DNA from: Isoetes taiwanensis
Taxonomy: Eukaryota > Streptophyta > Lycopodiopsida > Isoetales > Isoetaceae
Assembly: GCA_021234155.1 (NCBI GenBank)
Contig: JAJEKV010000036.1
Coordinates: 8,691,426 to 8,755,425 of the forward strand
DNA length: 64,000 nucleotides
Direction of reading: 5' to 3'
The notes under the pieces: generated by a model
What the model saw: only the letters and a program-made list of their open reading frames with translations
What the model was told of the DNA's origin: nothing
Database searches by the model: none
In this document: piece by piece, positions 56,131 through 64,000 of the stretch
How positions within the stretch are numbered: the stretch's first letter is position 1
Layout of the letters: every line of letters starts with the position of its first letter
Program-made: the position numbers and the translations under genes

Positions 56131-57903
56131 CTATATGATCCCCACTAGGTTCTTTGCAGCCACCAGTTTAGGCTCAGATAGAGCCTTTGTTAGCACATCT
56201 GCCTGCTGAAGTTGGGTGGGAATATGCATTACGTTTATCTCCCCCTTCTCCACTTTATCTCGTATGAAATGATGATGTATATCAATGTGCTTGGTTCGAG
56301 AGTGTTGGACTGGATTCTTTGTCATTGCCACTCCGCTCTTATTATCGCAGTACAACACGGTAGCTTCACTTGACGAATTCCCCAATTCCTCAAGCATTCT
56401 ACGCAGCTAAATTATCTCTGAAGCTGCTACATATTCTGCTTCCGCACTAGATTTAGCAACGCACTCTTGCTTTTTACTTGCCCATGATATTGCTGCATTC
56501 CCAAGTTTGCACAGATAACCAGATGTGGATTTTCTGTCATCAATATCTCCTCCCCAATCTGCATCTGCATAACCAACCAATTTGTTTTTCCTACCTTTCG
56601 AAAAACAAATTCCGTGTGTCACTGTCCCTTTTAAATATCTGAGTACTCTTTTTGCCGCTACCCAATGCCGTATTCCAGGATTATCGCAAAACCTGCTCGG
56701 CAAGTTGACCACATAAGTGATGTCCAGTCGAGTACAGTTTGCAATATATAATAAACAACCAATCAATGATCTGTAAGGTCTGGCTTTCATTTCCCTAGTC
56801 TCCTTTGGTGTCTTGGGACATATGTCTCCACAAATTTTCACTCCCGAAGCCATAGGTGTTTTTGCTGGGTTGCATTCAAGCATTCTGAATCTAGCCAACA
56901 CCCTTGTGATATTTTGCTCCTGCGTAAGGTAGAGCAATCCCCGCTCTCTATCCCTTCGAACTTCCATTCCTAGCAATTTTTCCAAGTCTCCTAAGTCCGT
57001 CATCTGGAACCGACCATTCAGCAATGCTTTGCAATTTCTTAATAGACTTTTGTCATTGCTTACAATGACGCAATCATCCACATAGAGAGCCATAATCAGA
57101 CATTTGTCTCCATTCCTTTTCATATACAAATTACCCTCGGTTTTCAACTTTGTAAACCCCGCAGAAGTCAGGAATCTGTTCATGCACAAATACCATTGCC
57201 TGGCCGCTTGCCTAAGCCTGTAAACTGCCTTTTTCAACTTGCACACCATGTTCTGACCTTGTTCATAGCCTTGTGGCTGCTCCATGTATATTTCTTCGTC
57301 TAAATCTCCATTCAAAAATGCAGTCTTAACATCCATATGGTTTATCTCCATGTCATTCTGCACTGCAACTGCTAGGAGTGTCCTTAGACTGGTTACTTTG
57401 ACAATAGGTGAGAACGTGTCTTTATAATCCACGCCTTCTTCCTGAGTATACCCCTTTGTAACCAGTCTTGCCTTATACCGCTCTATCGATCCATCCGCTT
57501 TTCTTTTAATTTTGAAAATCCATTTGCTTCCCACAACATTCTTATCCTTCGGTCGTGACACGAGCTGATAGGTGCCTGTCCTTTTAAATGAATCTAATTC
57601 ATTCTGCATGGCTTCTTTCCATCGATCTGCATCCTTTCTCCCCAAGGCTTGTTCCACCGTTTCTGGTTCTGCTATACAAGACAATACTCTAGGTTTTCTT
57701 GGTCTAGTTGTCTTCCCACTTTCTTCCCTGCCGTATAATCTTGTATCAAACGGCGTCACCACGTCGAATTCTCCTACTACCTTCCCCCACCTGAGATCCA
57801 GGTTCTGGTGCACTATTGGTGTCAACAACCTCATGCACCTCCTCTGGCTCGATTTCCGGTTCATGAGGTGCACTATCGGACTCGACGACCTCATACACCT
57901 CAT
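56131..57903 (-). pseudogene. Copia reverse transcriptase and RNase H
   Basis: The frame opens at 57903. Reverse transcriptase motifs run from WKEAMQNELDSFKRTGTYQL and VGSKWIFKIKRKADG through KARLVTKGYTQEEGVDYKDT and MDVKTAFLNGDLDEEIYMEQ to the catalytic ALYVDDCVIV (YVDD intact). RNase H follows: VGYADADWGGDIDDRKSTSG, then SSAEAEYVAAS, and after the stop YCDNKSGVAMTKNP and HIDIHHHFIRD. At 56407-56409 a TAG replaces the Trp codon expected in ASEII-W-LRRML; TGG to TAG is a single G-to-A change. The polymerase core is otherwise complete. Confidence 0.9.
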
Positions 57904-59389
57904 CCGGTTCTACCTCTGCCTCTTCAATTACAGTACTAGTCTCTGTATCTTCTTCACTCTCCGGCTCCACATTGATTTCATCGTCCTTCAAAATTGTGGC
58001 CTCTGTTCCTTCCTCATTTTCCACTTGATCATCCTCATTTTCCACTTGATCAGTCTCCAAATATTCTGCTGGTACCCACTCACCTGCTTCATGCTGGCTC
58101 AGACTTTTTCTGTCCTTGTATAGAACATTCTCATTAAATACAACATCCCTGCTAACATATACTTTACGTGTGACTGGTTCATACAATCTGTAACCATTTG
58201 TCTGCTCATCGTAACCCACTAGGAAGGTACACATGCTTCGATCATCCAGCTTTCTCCTTAACTCTTCCGGTACCATCATATAGGCAAGACACCCATAGAC
58301 TTTAAATCTTTTCACAGATTGTTTTCTACCTGCCCAATACTCTTCAGGCACTCCTCCTTTCACAGCAACTGTTGGCAATCTATTCTGAATGTAGCAGGCA
58401 GCTGCGACAGCCTCTCCCCATAGACTGTTCGGCAAACCCGCATGCTTAAGCATGGATCTAGCTGCATTCATGATGGTGCGATTTTTGCGCTCTGCTACTC
58501 CATTCTGCTGCGGTGTGTACCTGCATGTATATTGTCTCCGTATCCCTCGTATTTGACAGTACCTACAAAATTCAGATGATGTATACTCTCCACCAAGGTC
58601 AGACCTTAGACATTTAATTTTCAGTGACGTTTCCCTTTCAACTTCCGCAATATATAATCTAAATGCATCGAAAACTTGATCTTTGGACCTCAAAAAATAG
58701 CATTTAGTGCGTCTACTGTAATCGTCAATAAAGGTAGCGAAGTAAGATTTCGCTCCTCTACTCTCAACCTGCATAGGTCCACAAACATCCGAATGCACCA
58801 ACTCAAGTAATTTATGCGCCCTTCTTCCTTTATTTCTAAATGGCACTCTATTTTGTTTTCCCAACATGCAAGCTTCACATACATCATCGATATTGCAATC
58901 CTCATAATCAAGCTCATCCAAAAGATTGTGCCTTTTGGCTATTCTAATATTGTCATAGCCGACATGCCCTAACCTCAAATGCCAAAGCTTTATGCTATCG
59001 AGGGGACATACCTTATTGACGGTATCATTCACATCCAATTGAAATAGATTCCCTCTTCTTTGAGCTTCAAACAATTTAATGCCTCCTCTAATGAATTTGC
59101 ACCCATACTTGTGAAAAAATAAATCATATCCATTATCAACCAAATTGGCAACTGAAATTAAATTAAATAACATTCCTGGCACAAACAATGTATCCGGCAA
59201 ACTTAAGACATTCTTGCCTTTAACTAGAATATGCAAGCTCCCTTTTCCAAGCACCCTTTGCATTGCTCCATTGCCCATCTGAACAGCCTTGCAATCCACA
59301 ATTGGCTCAATGCATTTTAACATGTCAGGCGAGCTCACTATGGAGACTTCAGCTCTAGAATCTACAGTCAAGGCATTAGTTTTGTCCAA
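57746..59389 (-). pseudogene. Copia protease end and integrase
   Basis: The protease motif reads LTVDSRAEVSIVSS where DSGA is expected; Gly to Arg needs one G-to-A change. The integrase has its HHCC zinc finger (HLRLGHVGYDNI ... CEACMLGK), a D,D-35-E core (VHSDVCGPM, FIDDYSR, RSDLGGEY, NGVAERKNRT), the YWAGRKQ region and YGCLAYM...FLVGYDE. It ends in a Glu-rich linker with imperfect repeats of DQVENE and PEVHEVV type. This frame stops at 57746 while the reverse transcriptase continues in another frame, so a one-base shift lies near 57800. Confidence 0.88.
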
Positions 59390-59518
59390 GATTTTCTTTT
59401 CAACATTAATTTTTGAGATGCAATGCTCATTCTTGGAAAATGATTTGCGAGAACTTACTTCTTCTTACAGAAGAACTCCCTACTTGGTCGCTTTTCGTCT
59501 CTCGGGCGTTTCTCCAAG

Positions 59519-60373
59519 CTATCTGCCCAATCGACGGTCAGGCCCCCTTCCACGACCAAATGAACTACGACCACGTCCTCGATTCCATTTCTCTCGATTC
59601 GGACATTCCGCCTTGATGTGACCAAACTCCTCACATCCATAGCACTGTATTTCTGTTCTCCACCTTCCTCTGCCTCTTCCGCGGCCTCGACCTCTCTCTC
59701 TGCTAGGTTCTCCTGCATACAAGGTAATAGGGTGCTCTTCTGTCTCCCCTGGTATCGGTTTCACCAAAACCTCCTGCTCAAGCTCTGTCCTAATTGCCTC
59801 TATTGCTTCATCCATAGTGGATGTAGTCCTTCTGACTAACATAGCAAGATCTTTAAACGAAACTTGAAATGCTCTGGTTAGGGCCAATACCTTCTGTTGC
59901 TCATTATAATGCGCTCCAGCTCCTTCCAGATCATGCAACAGTAATCTAAGGTTCCGTATTAAACCTCTTAGATCATCACCTTTCTTGAATTGTAGGTTGC
60001 GCAATTTCATCTCCAGGATGTCGATCTGCGTCGACGTCTTCTCTTCATATCTTTTTAACAGATACTTCCATATTTCTCTGGCCTGTTTGTGCTGAATTTC
60101 AAGCACAATATCACCACCTAGCTTTGCCATGATTATAGCTTTGGCAATCTCCTCCCTTTCATCATCTGAAATCTGGGCTTCCTCAGGTTCTGATGTTTCC
60201 GCTTTCACTTTAGATTTAGGCGGTGTTTCCCTTTCCCTGGCTGGATCAACCAAGTGCCACAGCTTGTCCACCTTAAGGGCCTGCATGATTTTGGCCTTCC
60301 AAAGCTGAAAGCCAATGTCTCCATCAAACACTTCAGCACTGTTAAGATAGATCAATGCCAATCGGCTGGCCAT
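59519..60373 (-). CDS. Copia Gag
   Basis: The 284-codon frame starts at the ATG at 60373, just after the primer site. Conserved Gag features are a WKAKIMQAL segment, an IWKYLLKRYEEKT segment followed by LEMKLRNLQFKKGD, and a zinc knuckle CYGCEEFGHIKAEC (CX2CX4HX4C) flanked by Arg/Gly-rich runs that bind RNA. The stop at 59519 probably results from a frame change, because an overlapping frame (59718-59455) continues with DSLEKRPRDEKRPSREFFCK. The body is intact and may still form capsid-like protein. Confidence 0.88.
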   Translation of the reverse strand: MASRLALIYLNSAEVFDGDIGFQLWKAKIMQALKVDKLWHLVDPARERETPPKSKVKAETSEPEEAQISDDEREEIAKAIIMAKLGGDIVLEIQHKQAREIWKYLLKRYEEKTSTQIDILEMKLRNLQFKKGDDLRGLIRNLRLLLHDLEGAGAHYNEQQKVLALTRAFQVSFKDLAMLVRRTTSTMDEAIEAIRTELEQEVLVKPIPGETEEHPITLYAGEPSRERGRGRGRGRGRWRTEIQCYGCEEFGHIKAECPNREKWNRGRGRSSFGRGRGPDRRLGR

Positions 60374-60381
60374 ATCCTTCT

Positions 60382-60394
60382 AGCTCTGATACCA
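60382..60394 (-). other. Primer binding site (initiator Met tRNA)
   Basis: On the minus strand TGGTATCAGAGCT follows the 5' LTR after one base. This is the common copia/plant site complementary to the 3' end of initiator Met tRNA. Confidence 0.92.
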
Positions 60395-60395
60395 C

Positions 60396-60716
60396 TGTTG
60401 ATCTCAGAGTATGAGAGCCCAACTGCCTGTTCTGCCTTATCCCGACAGCCCAATCACTCTTTGGGCTGGTTTATCTCCTTCTTGCTGCTCCGCTCTTCAC
60501 TACCGATCTACTCCTCTTCTTCTATACTGCCCTCTCTCTCCCCCTGTTCACTGATTCGAGGCACCTCTATATGCTGCAGGTCTGTTCGCTGCCTCCAAGA
60601 AAACGTCTCCCTTTTCGTCCGTTACTATCTCCTGTCATTATTACCCAGATAAGGCATTTTATTACAAGCAACGTGTCCACGCCATGCCATCTTCAGCATA
60701 AAGGCTAAATCCAACA
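60396..60716 (-). repeat. 5' LTR of the copia element
   Basis: 321 bp, about 99% identical to the 3' LTR by eye. It should contain the promoter of the element. Confidence 0.93.
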
Positions 60717-60721
60717 GCAGA
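60717..60721 (+). other. Target-site duplication of the copia element (right)
   Basis: GCAGA, identical to the left copy. Confidence 0.9.
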
Positions 60722-61208
60722 GGTACCAGAAAGCAAAGTTGCTACACTTTTCGCTGAAGAACGTCAAAGAGCAGATGAAAAGGTTAAAGAGGAACAGGCA
60801 AGATCCCACCGGATGCTAAACATTAAGCTATCAGGTTTAGAGGAAGAAGAGGAAGAGAATTTGGACACAGTGGTAGCAACATTCTTCAAAGAAACCATGT
60901 ATTTGCATGAGCCCAATTTTCGCAGCTGCATACGCATCCGCAAAAAGCTTGAGGGCAAGCCTAGACCAATCATCATCCGCTTCAAGGATGTAGGAGCTCG
61001 GAATCGTGTGATGCACAATAAAGGTTGTTTGAAGGATAAGAATAAGAAAATATGGTTGAATGACGATCTCAGGCCCTTGCACCAAGCTGAGCTCAGAGCA
61101 TCTCTTGACAAAGTAAAATTGCTAAAAACTGAAGGGAAACAGGCCTACATTCAAGACGATCGTGTATGGGTCAAACCATCACGAGGAGAAAGAGCAATCC
61201 CAGCATAG
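60722..61208 (+). pseudogene. L1-type LINE ORF1, C-terminal RRM half
   Basis: Continues the coiled coil (AEERQRADEKVKEEQARSHR) into an RNA-binding region: MLNIKLSGLEEEEEENLDTV, IRIRKKLEGKPRPIIIRFKD, then NRVMHNKGCLKDKNKKIWLN. This is the central RRM pattern of L1 ORF1 proteins (G-(L/I)-x-E-E-E-E followed by GKPRP-(I/V)-I-(I/V)-RF). It stops at 61208. The protein is disrupted only by the copia insertion and one upstream shift. Confidence 0.7.
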
Positions 61209-61214
61209 GAAAGC

Positions 61215-62470
61215 ACAACCCTCAGATACTGTGTATGGAATATCAATGGACTAAGTAATAGAAAAATGGCGACAATTGAATCAATACTATGCCATACCGA
61301 CATTCTCATATTCTTGGAGACATGGGAACATGAGACAGCCAGATTAAATGACATTGTGGGATTTACAAAGCTGCCGACACTGTGGAACAAGAAAGGTTTG
61401 TTCGGAAGAGGATATGGAGGAATCGCCTGTGACATTCGGAATGAAAGAATTGATTGTGTATCCCTGATTAAGATCAATGATCGTAATCAGTATATATGGC
61501 TAGAGCTGCCCGGGCCTATCTTTCTAGCAGCAGTGTACTTTGCACCACTTACGTAAAACATATATGCTCATGACGAGCTTAGCTCCAACGACCCTTTCCT
61601 ACACTTGGCCAAGGACATTGATGAGTTTGCTCAGAAAGGTGAAATTATACTAGCCAGGAGACTTCAATGGCCGTATTAGAAATCAACAAGCAAGGATCTT
61701 GGCAGACCCATTTGATATATGGATGGAAGAACATGATACACAAGAATGGTGTAGATCTTCTACAGATATGGAAAAGAATGTGATGGGTCAACACTTGATC
61801 CAACTATGTGAGACTTTTCGTCTGATACTTTTCAATGGTATTGCTAAGTTTCCTGATTCTTCCAAACATACATGTCATCAACACAATGGCAGCAGTGTTT
61901 TAGACTACCTAGCAGGAACCCCAGAAGCATCTAAAATAGTTGACAGATTTGCAATACTAGAACTGCCTGAATCAGACCATAGCGCACTTATGTTCTCAAT
62001 TAATATAAAACAGCAAAGCAGAAAGATCCATGATCAACAAGTCCGGATCAGAATTCGTCTTGCTAAAGCTGAGGAGTATACCAAAGCAATAGCCCTTGCT
62101 CTAGATGAGACAAACTGGCCGGAGGAGCCTAATGCTAAGAACCAATTGTTCTTGGATGTTTTAATAAAAGTGGCGGTCCAAGTATTTGGAAGATCTAAAA
62201 ACAGAGCAGGAAAAAACCCTTGTCATGCTTGGTATGATGAAGAGTGTCGGATGAGCCGGGTTGAAATTTTCAACGCCCATGACAAGCGTGAGGCAAGACG
62301 GCTTTTCAAGAAACTGACCAAAAGAAAGAAAGAAAGTTGCCTGGGAAATTGCTTGGCAATATCATCTATTGGAGGAACTGAAAACAAATCCGAAACAATT
62401 TTGGAGACACACAAAGCACTCCAGCACACTACTAGGAGAGTTTTCTAGAGCACAAGGCATCCAAAATAAA
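61215..62470 (+). pseudogene. L1-type LINE ORF2, endonuclease part, truncated
   Basis: The endonuclease domain is recognisable: CVWNINGLSNRKMATIESIL, ILIFLETWEHE, FGRGYGGIACDIRNERIDCV, a GDFNGRI block at about 61656-61677 (one base out of frame, after a stop at 61554-61556), and ESDHSALMFSI with the catalytic SDH at 61972-61980. Downstream come WYDEECRMSR and, after another frame change near 62340, LKTNPKQFWR, the usual linker before the reverse transcriptase. The polymerase itself is absent; sequence becomes non-coding after about 62470. Confidence 0.75.
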
Positions 62471-64000
62471 AAAACTACATGTTTTTTCCCATGGTTATGA
62501 CTAGAAAACCATTCCACAAAACCAATGGGTCTTTGTGGGTTAATTTCATTAAAAACCATATGAGGCTAAAGTACTTGGTTTTCTTGTAAGGTTCACTAGG
62601 GTGGTATTATGGCATGGAAATTGCTAACGGCTCCTTCCTAGTGTTTGTCAAAGTGGTATTTTATGTTGGTAAATGGATGTGGTATATTATAATGTTTTAG
62701 AGGTTGGGTTTCCCAATGTGGTATAATATGGTGGTTGTGGATGTGGTTTGATGTCGCGGCTCTATTTATGTGATTTTATGATGTGGTTAGTTATTGTGGT
62801 AAATGCACACTCGCGACGTGTTATATGCAGTAAATCACCATTATTTAATTAGTTAAAGTGTTTAGGTTATTGTATTAAAACACTACTATGTTTATCAAAC
62901 TTAGATCTAATTGTTAGTTGTAGAAATGCATGGTTTTGTAGTACACTAGATTCATGGTTATCATTTATAAACAAGTATTGCTATATAGTCTAAAGCATTT
63001 CAAATTACTCGACTAAACTATTAAGGATTGTGGATGGTTTCTTATGTATTGTAGTACTTATTAAGGTTGGTAATCCACTAATGGCTTTTAGTCTAAAGCG
63101 TTCCAACTTTGCATGGAAAACATGCCTATCTTTACACTCAAGATGTACTCGTTAAGGCTGATAAACCACTAACGTTTCTATTCTTAAGCTTCTTAAGTTT
63201 TTGCATATAAAGACTTGCAATCTTTCCACTAAATATCTAATAGGTTTTTCAATCATACACGCAATGGTGAAGATGACAAATCACTACATTTCTATGATCC
63301 GAAGCACTTTTAGTTTATGAATGAAAACCATAGCAATCTTATTAATTATCCATGTACATCTTTGTACAATGACTGCATAGTTTCTTAACATGTACGTATA
63401 GTATTTATGATTAAATGCATTGCGTGCTCAACATATACCCCTAGTGCTTAAGACTACTTAACCATAAATGCTTTTCACATCCAAGCAGTTAAGTTTAGAC
63501 TAAAACAACTACTTAAAGTGTAGTGGTCTTTTGCATGGTTTCGTAACATTGTAGGGTTCTTAAACTGCTACTACTTTTGGAGATGAAAGCATTTGTATTT
63601 AAATGTTTTTTCCTTGCGTGGTATTTACAAGAACCACTACTACTTTTTGTTGAAATGGTATTTACATGTTTTTTTAATTTGCTCTATGCGTAGTTTTTTG
63701 CCGTTCTTTTTGCAAAAAAACAACACCTAAAGTCCATGCGTAATATTATTCCGAAAATGCTAGAAACAGCGGGTAATTTTTTAGCGTGGTTTTTCACAAA
63801 CAAAAAACGCTTTTAGATAATAACACATGTATTGTTAGTGTCGTTTTTGGTACACTAACATGTTTTTTCTAGTGTAGAAACAATGTGTTCAAATTAAACA
63901 AAAAATCAACAAAGATATCTAACTTAAGAACTTAAGAATAGCAGTTGTTTTCAATTGCATGAGAAAATGAGATTACACGATTGCAATGATATCCATTATA
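62471..64000. mobile_element. AT-rich non-coding region, possible CACTA-type 3' end
   Basis: No open frame of interest. The left half (62590-62810) repeats GTGGTAT/GTGGTTT words; the right half (63060-63660) repeats their complement, AACCACTA/ATCCACTA. That arrangement fits the subterminal repeats of a CACTA element. Near 63876 ATGTTTTTTCTAGTG reads, on the other strand, CACTAGAAAAAACAT, a typical CACTA terminus. No matching left terminus or 3-bp duplication was found, so the element is a suggestion. Confidence 0.3.

Larger units (their letters stand above)
55785..60716 (-). mobile_element. Ty1/copia LTR retrotransposon, recent but defective
   Basis: The 4932-bp element has LTRs of 322 and 321 bp that differ at only about three positions, a perfect GCAGA duplication, a Met-tRNA primer site and a purine tract. 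Its genes read on the minus strand: gag, protease, integrase, reverse transcriptase, RNase H, the copia order. Defects are frame changes at the gag-pol border, a frame change between integrase and reverse transcriptase, a TAG in RNase H and a changed protease motif. It sits inside ORF1 of an L1-type LINE. Confidence 0.95.

Noticed and set aside
57572-58123. Plus-strand ORF of 183 codons
   Set aside because: It is antisense to the copia integrase and reverse transcriptase; hydrophobic and low in complexity, as such shadows often are.
60254-60652. Plus-strand ORF of 132 codons across the LTR
   Set aside because: It overlaps the primer site and LTR, and the LTR part recurs at 55778-56041. It is not a gene.

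Overview
The window looks like a piece of a large, transposon-rich land-plant nuclear genome. The basis for this is a spliced Tim17/Tim22/Tim23-family gene with four GT-AG exons, a Ty1/copia element primed by the usual plant initiator-Met tRNA site, a RepHel Helitron, several LINEs, and domains usually seen in plant transposons. A non-flowering plant is possible because one family here (DUF7869-like) is, as I recall it, common in bryophyte, lycophyte and fern repeats, but that is a weak inference. No bacterial operons, CRISPR arrays, rRNA genes or convincing tRNA genes were seen.

Layout. (1) Positions 1-37568 are a head-to-tail tandem array of a unit of about 2.78 kb, ten complete or partial copies. 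It is broken by two copies of one 3.1-kb non-autonomous LTR retroelement (3945-7090 and 28728-31863) and by a decayed 6.4-kb Helitron (about 16921-23330). Both LTR copies sit at the same base of the unit, with the same 5-bp target duplication and the same differences between their two LTRs, so one insertion was later copied with the array. (2) 37569-40013 holds a second Helitron 3' terminus, a degenerate AGATTC-rich repeat, an exon-like stretch and three copies of a 180-bp repeat. (3) 40014-45132 is a G+C-rich decayed LINE with endonuclease, reverse transcriptase and an ATTCT tail. (4) 45133-48258 is a decayed transposon-type gene: a DUF8039-like fragment followed by a DUF7869-like protein with stops and frameshifts. 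(5) 48259-51479 holds sparse, mostly unrecognised sequence, including a broken minus-strand gene. (6) 51480-53000 is the one intact host gene, a 219-residue PRAT-motif membrane protein. (7) 53001-55340 is non-coding sequence, a possible tiny spliced secreted-peptide gene, a hairpin, and a minus-strand LINE fragment. (8) 55452-62470 is an L1-type LINE (coiled-coil/RRM ORF1 and endonuclease) split by a copia retrotransposon at 55785-60716. (9) 62471-64000 is AT-rich and ends near a possible CACTA-type terminus.

Most coding sequence belongs to mobile elements, nearly all disabled. The least explained object is the tandem array. Its unit keeps TATA-like and splice-like signals and an in-frame stop between two open stretches, but I recognise no product. 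Differences between array units cluster at CCGG/CTG/CAG-type sites, and clean and ragged patches alternate within a unit. That suggests consensus errors at methylated cytosines may inflate the apparent divergence, so reading frames in the array, Helitron and G+C-rich LINE should be treated with caution.
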